Shown: positions 1-6,024 of the stretch, piece after piece
Numbering within the stretch: position 1 is the first letter of the stretch
Layout of the letters: each line of letters opens with the position of its first letter
Assembly: GCA_905480305.1 (NCBI GenBank)
Contig: CAJQPV010000301.1
Location: 1 to 6,447 of the forward strand
From: an uncultured Gammaproteobacteria bacterium
Lineage (GTDB): Bacteria; Pseudomonadota; Gammaproteobacteria; UBA9214
DNA length: 6,447 nt
Direction: 5' to 3'
Made by a program: the position numbers and the translations under genes
Notes under the pieces: generated by a model
The model's input: the letters and a program-made list of their open reading frames with translations, nothing else
Databases searched by the model: none
What the model was told of the DNA's origin: nothing

Positions 1-13
1 TTTTCCCAGTCAT
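1..13 (-). CDS. Possible start of an overlapping downstream gene (first codons only)
   Basis: On the minus strand a strong Shine-Dalgarno GGAGG (20-24) lies six bases before ATG at 13-11, followed by ACT GGG AAA. This is in a different frame from the transporter, which is still open here but already past its last hydrophobic segment (MMRYTEEQHDWE). The arrangement suggests a translationally coupled next gene overlapping the transporter's end. Only four codons are visible, so the product cannot be named. Confidence 0.4.
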
Positions 14-1487
14 GCTGTTCCTCCGTATATCGCATCATTTTCCTGACCCAGGGCAAGAGCAGGTAAGCTGGAAAAGCAAGAAAGAATGTCAGCATAAAGT
101 AGTCGGCATAGCCAAACGCCGTGGCTCCGTAACCGCCGGCCCAGCCGGATACCGAGCGGCTCAGGGCAAAAATGGATGACAGCAAGGCGTATTCTGTGGC
201 CGAGTGGCGTTTGTCGACGATCGACATCAGGAAGGCCAGGAAGGCGGCGGTACCCAGTCCGCCGCAGAACGATTCCAGTGCGCTGGCGCTGTACATCATT
301 GCCTGAAAATGCAGTGCCACCGGTGCACCCGCTTCTGCGGCCGGTATCACGGCCGCTACCCAGGCGTAGCCGAGATTGGAAGCGGCCTGTAGCAACCCCA
401 GTATCCAGAGTCCCCTGAAGATCCCCATGCGGTCGGTAAACCAGCCACCGGTTATACCGCCGGCAATGGATAACGCCAGGCCTATGTTGACGGAGACCAG
501 TCCGATTTGGGTAGCGCTGAAACCGCTGTCTACCCAGAACGGCTTAATCATGAAACCCATGGCGGTGTCGCCCAGCTTGAAAATCAGGATGAACAGTATG
601 ACGGGCACGATATAGGGGCGTTGCATCATTTCCATTAATGCGCCAAACATGGGTCCTTCAGTGAGGGGCATCTTGTCATGTTGATTACTGCTGGATGAGC
701 GCGAGCTGTAAAACATGCTGAAGGCGAACAGCAGCAGTGCCAGCAGCGCTGTATAGACCCAGAAATACTCAATATCGGCAGACCATTGAGTGGTACGGTT
801 GATTAGCCAGACGGTACCCAGTAAAAAAGCAATGACACCGGCGAGTGCAACCGGATGTGTCAGCAGTTCGCGCCATTCCTGTCGCAATGACTGGCTACCA
901 GCTGGCTTTATAACGCGCTCCCGTGGTGCATTCAGGCAGGCGATACCAGCGAGCAGCAGAATGGCGGCGCCGGCAGTATAGGTGCCGCTCCAGCCCAGCC
1001 AGTCTGTCAGTATCAGGATGAAGCCGGAGGCCAGCATGCCGACACGATAAAAGGCGATGCGGATACCATTGGCCAGCCCCAGTTCGTGCTTTTTGAGCAT
1101 CTCGATGGTAAAGCCGTCGATGGCGATATCGTTGGTTGCAGACAGCACCGTAAAAGCGCCGATGGCCACCCATACCCAGGGACCGAAGTCCGAATGGATG
1201 GCAAACGCCAGCATGACACAGGCCATCAGCAGGTCAGCGCCGAACATCCAGCGACGATGGTGACGAAAGTGATCAATTGCCGGGGCCCACAGGAATTTCA
1301 GGGTCCAGGCCAGCCCCAGCAGACTCAGAAAACCGATTTCACGCAAGTCCACTCCCTGTTGGCGGAAGTGCACAGGAAAAACGTCGTAGAAAACACCCAG
1401 CGGAAAACCTTCGGCAAAGTACAGGATGCCTATCCAGAACATTTTTGACCGGAGCAGTGTCCGGGGTTTTTCAGCGGATGTTTGCAA
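1..1487 (-). CDS. AmpG-like MFS transporter (PAT family), 3' end beyond the window
   Basis: Inner-membrane transporter of the peptide/acetyl-CoA (PAT) group, whose best-known bacterial member, AmpG, imports cell-wall muropeptides for recycling. The open frame runs without a stop from 1487 to the left edge (495 codons), close to the usual AmpG length of about 490. Counting from TTG at 1487, family-like stretches are FAEGFPLG at 24-31, the loop SATNDIAIDGF at 116-126, FKLGDTAMGF at 303-312, QAASNLGYAW at 367-376 and CGGLGTAAFLAFLMS at 408-422, with about 12-14 hydrophobic segments. The start is uncertain: TTG at 1487 gives an N-terminus with K7, R9, R13 and K15 before the first membrane helix, as expected topologically. 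ATG at 1442 would start inside the helix. Neither has a clear Shine-Dalgarno. An in-frame TAA lies just upstream. The substrate is inferred from family only; other PAT solutes are possible. Confidence 0.85.
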   Translation of the reverse strand, partial: MQTSAEKPRTLLRSKMFWIGILYFAEGFPLGVFYDVFPVHFRQQGVDLREIGFLSLLGLAWTLKFLWAPAIDHFRHHRRWMFGADLLMACVMLAFAIHSDFGPWVWVAIGAFTVLSATNDIAIDGFTIEMLKKHELGLANGIRIAFYRVGMLASGFILILTDWLGWSGTYTAGAAILLLAGIACLNAPRERVIKPAGSQSLRQEWRELLTHPVALAGVIAFLLGTVWLINRTTQWSADIEYFWVYTALLALLLFAFSMFYSSRSSSSNQHDKMPLTEGPMFGALMEMMQRPYIVPVILFILIFKLGDTAMGFMIKPFWVDSGFSATQIGLVSVNIGLALSIAGGITGGWFTDRMGIFRGLWILGLLQAASNLGYAWVAAVIPAAEAGAPVALHFQAMMYSASALESFCGGLGTAAFLAFLMSIVDKRHSATEYALLSSIFALSRSVSGWAGGYGATAFGYADYFMLTFFLAFPAYLLLPWVRKMMRYTEEQHDWE

Positions 1488-1528
1488 TGCAACAGTTTGG
1501 TTTTGTTATGCCTGGGCGGGTGATGCGG

Positions 1529-1548
1529 AAAAGTCAGCCGGCCGCTGA
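1529..1548 (-). terminator. Weak terminator-like hairpin after the DUF4426 gene
   Basis: Read on the minus strand, TCAGC and GCTGA (1548-1544 and 1538-1534) form a perfect 5-bp stem around the loop GGCCG, followed by C and four T. It lies 45 bases past the DUF4426 stop and before the transporter start, where a terminator would be expected. The stem and T tract are both short, so it may be inefficient or fortuitous. Confidence 0.3.
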
Positions 1549-1593
1549 TCACGGCGCCGGGGCTGATTGATCCACTAGGCAGGTTGCGCTGTG

Positions 1594-2043
1594 TTACTGG
1601 GTGTAGAAGTCCTGGCTGAATTCGACCTGAACGCTTTCCTGGCTGCCCTGCGGACGTGCCTGCACCTTGAATTTCAGGGTTTCTTCGTTAGCGACGCCGA
1701 ATTCACCGATATAGTAGATGGCGTTGCCGTCGCGTATCTCCCGCGTATTAATTGCACGCGCCTGTCCGGCAAGATTGCGGGCGCTGACTTCAACCTGTGC
1801 GTGAACCGGCTGACCGGGGCTGCCAAGGATGTTTTTCAGTACGGTGATGTTAATCATGCCGCGGTTTCGGCTACGGGTGATGCGATACTGGCGAGCAACT
1901 TCCGGGGGCAGTACATCGGTCGCCAGTGCATTGTAGTGAATCACGTACTGACCAAATGTTTTTGAGTTCTCGGCGCTGGCGGTCAGCGGAAGTAACAGCA
2001 GTAGTCCTGCCAGCAGTGAAGTGAAATGGTTTACCGGTCGCAT
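1594..2043 (-). CDS. DUF4426 family exported protein
   Basis: A 149-residue protein of unknown function resembling the DUF4426 family found beside the proC/yggT region in Pseudomonas and relatives. An N-terminal signal peptide is visible: R2, a hydrophobic core at about 9-20 (LLAGLLLLLPL), then ASA at 22-24 as a likely signal peptidase I site, so the mature protein should be periplasmic. The mature part starts near FGQYVIHYNALATDVLPPEVA (30-50) and continues with RSRNRGMINITVLK (57-70), rich in predicted beta strands and without cysteines. I chose ATG at 2043 because GGGGAG (2055-2050) lies six bases upstream and the signal peptide begins there. A longer frame from 2094 adds 17 residues with no support. 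It follows yggT by 59 bases and has its own TATAAT. Function unknown. Confidence 0.85.
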   Translation of the reverse strand: MRPVNHFTSLLAGLLLLLPLTASAENSKTFGQYVIHYNALATDVLPPEVARQYRITRSRNRGMINITVLKNILGSPGQPVHAQVEVSARNLAGQARAINTREIRDGNAIYYIGEFGVANEETLKFKVQARPQGSQESVQVEFSQDFYTQ

Positions 2044-2082
2044 TTGTCTCTCCCCAGAATGTTTTCCAAGATAGGTAGCTTG

Positions 2083-2088
2083 ATTATA
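2083..2088 (-). promoter_or_regulatory. Candidate -10 box for the DUF4426 gene
   Basis: On the minus strand this is a perfect TATAAT, 39 bases before the ATG at 2043, in the gap after yggT. The region about 17 bases upstream (CTGGGC, in the end of yggT) is a poor -35. The gene may therefore be transcribed both by read-through from proC-yggT and from this promoter. Confidence 0.4.
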
Positions 2089-2102
2089 GAACATTAAAGT
2101 GA

Positions 2103-2657
2103 TTAGCCCAGTAATGGTAACACCAGCATTTTCAGCACCTGTAGCCCGATCAGTGCAACCAGCGGTGACAGATCGATGCCCGAGATTGGCGGGATGAGTC
2201 GTTGCACCGGTGCCAGTACCGGTCGTGTGATGCTGTGGAGCAATGCGTTGACAGGGTTGTAGGTGCCCGGATTGACCCAGCTGATGATGACCTGGATGAC
2301 AATGGCGAAAATAAAAACGTTGAAGGCGAGTACCACCAGTTCACCGATAGCGGCCAGCAGCAGGTAAATAAAAGGCACGCTCACGCCACGCAGCATTACG
2401 ATTATTGTCAGTGACAACAGCTGTAACAGTAGCATCAACAGCAGGGCAGCGGTGTCGTACTGCCTGATGCTGGGAATCACCTTGCGCATCGGGATCAGCA
2501 GCGGGTTGGTGACACGTACCAGAAACTGGCTGACCGGGTTGTAGAAATCAGCGCGTACGGCACCCAGAACAAAACGCAGCATGACGACCATGATGTACAG
2601 GCTGAACAGGGTGGTAATCAGGAATTCAAGCGGGTTGGTAAGATAATCACTACTCAT
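2103..2657 (-). CDS. yggT: YggT family membrane protein
   Basis: A 184-residue integral membrane protein made of two YGGT repeats. The first has RFVLGAVRADFYNPVSQFL at 28-46 and NPLLIPMRKVIPSI at 51-64. The second repeats the pattern as WVNPGTYNPVNALL at 127-140 and RPVLAPVQRLIPPI at 145-158. Four to five hydrophobic segments surround these (about 11-31, 69-89, 93-126, 161-182). The ATG overlaps the proC stop (ATGA at 2657-2654), which indicates translational coupling. The upstream bases offer only a weak Shine-Dalgarno. The two-repeat length is normal for gammaproteobacteria. The molecular role is not well defined; the family has been linked to osmotic tolerance and, in related organisms, cell division or photosystem assembly. 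Association with proC is widespread. Confidence 0.93.
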   Translation of the reverse strand: MSSDYLTNPLEFLITTLFSLYIMVVMLRFVLGAVRADFYNPVSQFLVRVTNPLLIPMRKVIPSIRQYDTAALLLMLLLQLLSLTIIVMLRGVSVPFIYLLLAAIGELVVLAFNVFIFAIVIQVIISWVNPGTYNPVNALLHSITRPVLAPVQRLIPPISGIDLSPLVALIGLQVLKMLVLPLLG

Positions 2658-3484
2658 GAATTGCTGCCAAATTCTGTTGCAAGTTCGCGTGAACGTTTCG
2701 CCGCTGCCAGTAATGCCTTGCTAACCAGGGTTTCCAGTGCACCTTCCTGGAAAGTGCGTATTGCGTGTTCGGTTGTACCACCTGGTGAGGTGACCTGGTG
2801 GCGCAGGGTGGCAGCGTCCTCGTTGCTCTCCAGGGCCATTTTTGCTGCACCAAAGGCGGTCTGCAAAGCCAGCAGCCGGGCGGTCTCTTGCGGCAGGCCA
2901 AGCTCCACTCCGGCGGCCTGTAACGCTTCCATGAACAGAAAGAAATAGGCAGGGCCGCTGCCGGAAAGGGCGGTGACAGCGTCCATTTGAGCTTCATCCT
3001 CGACCCAGATGGCGACACCGACTGCACGCAGTATCGATTCTGCAATGCTGCGTTGTTCTTCGCTGACATGTTCATTTGCATACAGCGCTGTGGCGCCGCT
3101 CTGTACCATGGCGGGTGTATTCGGCATGGTGCGCACAATTGCGGTTGATTTTCCCAGCCAGTTGCCAAGTGCCCCGGCGGGGATACCGGCGGCGATGGAG
3201 ATCACCAGTGGTTGCTGCCTGGCTACGAGGCTGGCCAGTTCCACAGCGACGGATTTCATCACCTGGGGTTTGACTGCCAGAACGATAATATCAGTCTGGT
3301 CGGCAGCGTCGCAGTTGTCGGTGCCGGTGGAAATCGGGAACTGCTGTGAAAGTTGCTGCAGTCGCTCGGGACTGTTGTCAGCAACCCGGATACGGGCCGG
3401 ATCCCAGCCATCTGCGATCAGGCCGCCGATCAGACTGGCGGCCATATTGCCGCCGCCGATAAAAGTCAGGGTAGTGTTATTCAT
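2654..3484 (-). CDS. proC: Pyrroline-5-carboxylate reductase
   Basis: Cytoplasmic enzyme that reduces 1-pyrroline-5-carboxylate to L-proline with NAD(P)H, the last step of proline synthesis. The 276-residue length is normal. The N-terminal Rossmann fold shows FIGGGNMA at 8-15, then VKPQ at 71-74 and RTMPNTP at 118-124. The C-terminal dimerisation and substrate domain carries ALSGSGPAYFF at 172-182 and the family signature VTSPGGTTEHAI at 231-242. All key motifs are intact. The start gives MNNTTLTFIGGGN, matching the usual N-terminus, although no good Shine-Dalgarno precedes ATG at 3484. It is the first gene of a minus-strand unit and overlaps yggT by four bases. In most relatives yggS lies immediately upstream in the same operon; here it is missing. 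Confidence 0.97.
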   Translation of the reverse strand: MNNTTLTFIGGGNMAASLIGGLIADGWDPARIRVADNSPERLQQLSQQFPISTGTDNCDAADQTDIIVLAVKPQVMKSVAVELASLVARQQPLVISIAAGIPAGALGNWLGKSTAIVRTMPNTPAMVQSGATALYANEHVSEEQRSIAESILRAVGVAIWVEDEAQMDAVTALSGSGPAYFFLFMEALQAAGVELGLPQETARLLALQTAFGAAKMALESNEDAATLRHQVTSPGGTTEHAIRTFQEGALETLVSKALLAAAKRSRELATEFGSNS

Positions 3485-3601
3485 GATTTTGACGATACAG
3501 GATGAAACACGTATGCCACAAGCAAGTGTTTAAAACTTTGCCGAGCGTTCCGATAGATTTTTGCGAGCAATAGCCGGTTGCCGGAACGGCTTGTTTAGGT
3601 G

Positions 3602-3647
3602 GCTGATTTCTCGAGGAAATTATTCAGGGGTGGCTTGCTAAATCAGC
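3602..3647. repeat. 8-bp inverted repeat GCTGATTT / AAATCAGC, possible operator or stem
   Basis: GCTGATTT (3602-3609) and AAATCAGC (3640-3647) are perfect inverted copies separated by 30 bases. A second near-palindrome, ATTTC-TCGAG-GAAAT (3606-3620), overlaps the left arm. The right arm starts at the last base of a candidate -35 (3635-3640), so it could be a regulator site or an RNA stem. No known regulator motif was recognised. Confidence 0.35.
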
Positions 3648-3662
3648 GTAATGCGGCATACT
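3635..3662 (+). promoter_or_regulatory. Candidate sigma-70 promoter for pilT (distal)
   Basis: TTGCTA (3635-3640) and CATACT (3657-3662), each matching four of six consensus bases, are 16 bases apart and face pilT. It would give a leader of roughly 150 bases. No sigma-54 type GG-N10-GC element was convincing. Confidence 0.25.
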
Positions 3663-3739
3663 GCTGCAGAAATGCTGAATCGGTGCCGGGGGGGTAGACC
3701 GGGTTCAATGCAAATCGCCTGCTATCCGGCAACACAAGT

Positions 3740-3762
3740 AACCGATATCAAAACGGTTTTTA
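3740..3762 (+). terminator. Terminator-like short stem with T run in the pilT leader
   Basis: AACCG (3740-3744) and CGGTT (3754-3758) form a 5-bp stem with a 9-base A-rich loop, and the right arm runs into further T (TTTTT at 3757-3761). It lies directly after the 9-bp inverted repeat. It could end a short transcript or attenuate pilT, but the stem is weak and it may mean nothing. Confidence 0.2.
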
Positions 3763-3768
3763 AGTATT

Positions 3769-3774
3769 CATAAT
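3769..3774 (+). promoter_or_regulatory. Candidate -10 box for pilT (proximal)
   Basis: CATAAT matches five of six bases of the sigma-70 -10 consensus and lies 48 bases before the pilT ATG. The bases 16-18 upstream (around ATATCAA, 3745-3751) are a poor -35, so an activator would be needed or the site is not used. Confidence 0.3.
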
Positions 3775-3822
3775 CACAGTCGATAGTCTGTGGAGAGTAC
3801 TACATATACACAGGGAGTTGGG

Positions 3823-4860
3823 ATGGATATAGCGGAGTTACTTACCTTCAGTGTCAAGAATGGCGCATCGGATCTGCACCTCTCTGCAGGACTGCCGCCG
3901 ATGATTCGTGTTGACGGTGATATGCGCAAGGTGAATGTCCCGGCGCTGGATCATAAAACCGTGCACGGTCTTGTCTACGACATCATGAACGACAAGCAGC
4001 GCAAGGATTACGAGGAATTTCTCGAGACTGACTTTTCATTCGAGATTCCGGACCTCGCCCGGTTTCGTGTTAATGCGTTTAACCAGAATCGTGGTGCGGG
4101 CGCCGTGTTTCGTACCATTCCATCGGAGATTCTCGGGCTTGATGACCTGGGAACACCGGCATCGTTCAAGGAAATTGCCGATACACCGCGTGGCCTGGTG
4201 CTGGTGACCGGCCCGACCGGTTCCGGTAAGTCCACCACGCTGGCAGCGATGATTGATTACATCAACGCCAAGGCCTATTCGCATATCCTGACCATCGAGG
4301 ACCCGATCGAATTTGTACACGAAGCCAAGAAGTGCCTGATTAACCAGCGTGAGGTTCACAAGGATACGCTCGGTTTTAACGAGGCATTGCGCTCGGCCTT
4401 GCGTGAAGATCCGGATATCATCCTGGTGGGTGAAATGCGTGACCTGGAAACCATCCGGCTGGCACTGACTGCAGCAGAAACCGGGCACCTCGTGTTCGGC
4501 ACCCTGCACACCACCTCGGCGGCCAAGACCATTGACCGTGTTATCGACGTATTCCCGGCCGCAGAAAAAACCATGGTGCGCTCCATGTTGTCAGAGTCAC
4601 TGCGCGCAGTTATCGCGCAGACATTGCTGAAAAAGGTTGGCGGCGGACGAATAGCTGCCTGGGAAATCATGATCGGCACGCCGGCGATTCGCAACCTGAT
4701 TCGCGAGGACAAGGTCGCGCAGATGTATTCTGCTATTCAGACAGGTAACTCGGTGGGTATGACCACACTGGATCAGTATCTTCTCGACCTGGTATCCAAG
4801 GGTCTGATTACCAAGCAGGATGCGCGTATGAAGGCAGTCAACAAGGACAGCTTCCGCTAG
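3823..4860 (+). CDS. pilT: Type IV pilus retraction ATPase PilT
   Basis: Cytoplasmic hexameric ATPase that depolymerises the type IV pilus, driving twitching motility and DNA uptake. The 345 residues match the family (344 in P. aeruginosa). The N-terminal PAS-like domain begins MDIAELLTFSVKNGASDLHL. The ATPase core has Walker A GPTGSGKST at 130-138, an Asp box TIEDPIEF at 157-164, Walker B DPDIILVGEMRD at 196-207 with catalytic E204, and a His box with H222 and H229. The retraction motif AIRNLIRE is complete at 288-295, which separates PilT from PilB and PilU. I chose ATG at 3823 because GGAG (3814-3817) lies five bases upstream and the protein aligns there; an in-frame GTG at 3790 adds 11 unsupported residues. 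Followed by pilU after 23 bases. Confidence 0.98.
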   Translation: MDIAELLTFSVKNGASDLHLSAGLPPMIRVDGDMRKVNVPALDHKTVHGLVYDIMNDKQRKDYEEFLETDFSFEIPDLARFRVNAFNQNRGAGAVFRTIPSEILGLDDLGTPASFKEIADTPRGLVLVTGPTGSGKSTTLAAMIDYINAKAYSHILTIEDPIEFVHEAKKCLINQREVHKDTLGFNEALRSALREDPDIILVGEMRDLETIRLALTAAETGHLVFGTLHTTSAAKTIDRVIDVFPAAEKTMVRSMLSESLRAVIAQTLLKKVGGGRIAAWEIMIGTPAIRNLIREDKVAQMYSAIQTGNSVGMTTLDQYLLDLVSKGLITKQDARMKAVNKDSFR

Positions 4861-4883
4861 GCGGCTGATTTCGGAGAACGGCT

Positions 4884-6002
4884 ATGGAATTATCTTTACT
4901 GTTGAAAATGATGCATGAAAAGCGCGCGTCGGATCTGTTCCTGACAGCAGGCGTGCCACCAACCATGAAAGTGGACGGCCGCACCGCTCCGGTTTCCAAT
5001 GAGGCGCTGACCCCGGACACTGCCATGGAGATCGTCACCAGCATGATGACGCCGGCACAACGTGACGAGTTTGAAGCGACACATGAATGTAACTTCGCGG
5101 TTAACGAGGAAGGGGTAGGCCGGTTTCGTGCCAGCGCCTTTATCCAGCGTGACCAGGCTGGTGCGGTATTGCGTCGTATTGATGCGGTTATTCCGACGAT
5201 TGAAGAGCTGAATCTGCCGCCGATCCTGAAGAATCTGGCAATGACAAAGCGTGGCCTGATCGTGTTTATCGGTGCAACCGGTACCGGTAAGTCAACCTCG
5301 CTGGCATCCATGATCGATTACCGTAACGAAACCGGTACCGGTCACATCATTACCATTGAGGATCCGATTGAATATGTGCATCCGCACAAGGGTTGCATCG
5401 TTACCCAGCGGGAAGTGGGTATTGATACCGAGTCCTACGAGACCGCGCTGAAAAACACCCTGCGACAGGCGCCGGATGTTATCTTGATTGGCGAGGTACG
5501 TGACCGTCGGACCATGGACCATGCCATCGCTTTTGCTGAAACCGGTCACCTGTGCCTATGCACATTGCACGCCAACAATGCTAATCAGGCGATGGATCGT
5601 ATTATCAACTTCTTTCCGGAAGAACGCCGGCCACAGCTGTTTATGGATCTGTCCATGAACCTGAAGGCATTCCTCGCACAGCAGCTGATTCCGCGTGCGG
5701 ATGGCAACGGGCGGCGGGTGTGTGTCGAGATCCTGCTGGGTACCCCGCTGGTACATGATGTTATTCGCAAGGGTGAGATACACAAGCTCAAGGAACTCAT
5801 GAAACAGTCAGGTCAGCAGGGCATGATCACCTTTGACCAGGCACTGTTCGAGTTGTTCAAGGCCGGTGAAATCAGCCAGGAAGATGCACTGCACTTTGCC
5901 GATTCCGCCAACGAGGTACGCCTGATGATCAAGCTCGACAAGAGCGATATCAACCAGTTTGCTGCTGCCATGGAGGATGTATTTCTGGAAGAGCAGGATT
6001 AG
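4884..6002 (+). CDS. pilU: Type IV pilus accessory retraction ATPase PilU
   Basis: PilT paralogue that works with PilT to strengthen pilus retraction; alone it usually does not support retraction. The 372 residues are a normal PilU length. It starts MELSLLLKMMHEKRASDLFL, parallel to PilT. Walker A GATGTGKST is at 130-138, ITIEDPIEY (Asp box) at 156-164, Walker B APDVILIGEVRD at 196-207 with E204, and the His box includes H222 and H229, so ATP hydrolysis should be possible. Where PilT has AIRNLIRE, PilU has LVHDVIRKGEIHKL (289-302), and it carries an acidic C-terminal extension ending FLEEQD, both typical of PilU. GGAG (4873-4876) is seven bases before ATG. It is almost certainly co-transcribed with pilT. 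It converges with the next gene, 22 bases away. Confidence 0.97.
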   Translation: MELSLLLKMMHEKRASDLFLTAGVPPTMKVDGRTAPVSNEALTPDTAMEIVTSMMTPAQRDEFEATHECNFAVNEEGVGRFRASAFIQRDQAGAVLRRIDAVIPTIEELNLPPILKNLAMTKRGLIVFIGATGTGKSTSLASMIDYRNETGTGHIITIEDPIEYVHPHKGCIVTQREVGIDTESYETALKNTLRQAPDVILIGEVRDRRTMDHAIAFAETGHLCLCTLHANNANQAMDRIINFFPEERRPQLFMDLSMNLKAFLAQQLIPRADGNGRRVCVEILLGTPLVHDVIRKGEIHKLKELMKQSGQQGMITFDQALFELFKAGEISQEDALHFADSANEVRLMIKLDKSDINQFAAAMEDVFLEEQD

Positions 6003-6024
6003 AAACTGCGAATATCAGCGGCTT

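Larger units (their letters stand above)
3577..3733. repeat. 9-bp inverted repeat bracketing the middle of the spacer
   Basis: GTTGCCGGA at 3577-3585 is the exact reverse complement of TCCGGCAAC at 3725-3733, so an RNA from either strand could close a 157-nt domain. Inside it lie an 8-bp pair (3602-3609 with 3640-3647) and a 5-bp pair (CGGCA 3654-3658 with TGCCG 3684-3688). The left arm also takes part in an alternative local hairpin, AGCCG 3572-3576 with CGGCT 3587-3591. By rough counting a 9-bp match in a spacer this size is not very rare by chance. Confidence 0.35.
3485..3822. other. Divergent intergenic spacer between proC and pilT, no gene seen
   Basis: This 338-base region must hold the promoters for both proC (minus) and pilT (plus). 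I searched both strands for a yggS gene or remnant, including its usual C-terminal pattern (GTAIFGxRxY), and found none. The longest minus-strand frame of interest is about 30 codons (3735-3643) with no ribosome binding site. The region contains several inverted repeats, a run of seven to eight G (3688-3694), and two candidate plus-strand promoters, each listed separately. Confidence 0.8.

Noticed and set aside
1086..1448. Plus-strand open frame of 120 codons opposite the transporter (and others at 176-615)
   Set aside because: The opposite strand encodes a continuous PAT transporter; the plus-strand products have compositions typical of shadow frames.
1591..1965. Plus-strand frame of 124 codons opposite the DUF4426 gene
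   Set aside because: The minus-strand gene has signal peptide, ribosome binding site and family similarity; the plus-strand frame has none of these.
2044..2094. Longer start for the DUF4426 protein
   Set aside because: It would place 17 polar residues before the signal peptide and would start between the TATAAT and the good ribosome binding site.
3688..3694. Run of G in the spacer as a possible phase-variation tract
   Set aside because: It is short, lies far from either start codon and between candidate promoter elements rather than inside a gene; no direct support.
3643..3735. Minus-strand frame of about 30 codons from GTG with a protein-like composition (ends QQYAALR)
   Set aside because: No Shine-Dalgarno, non-ATG start, very short, no family recognised, and not matching the end of YggS. 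Probably chance.
3790..3822. Upstream GTG start for pilT adding 11 residues
   Set aside because: The extra residues are not part of PilT, and the ATG at 3823 has a good ribosome binding site and matches the family N-terminus.
4036..4509. Long open frames opposite pilT and pilU (also 4838-5311 and 4356-4712)
   Set aside because: They are antisense shadows of well-identified genes, with no family resemblance and no ribosome binding sites worth noting.
5277..5342. 12-bp palindrome ACCGGTACCGGT occurring twice, 54 bases apart, in pilU
   Set aside because: Both copies encode Thr-Gly-Thr-Gly, the first within the Walker A motif; the repeat follows from the protein sequence and codon choice.
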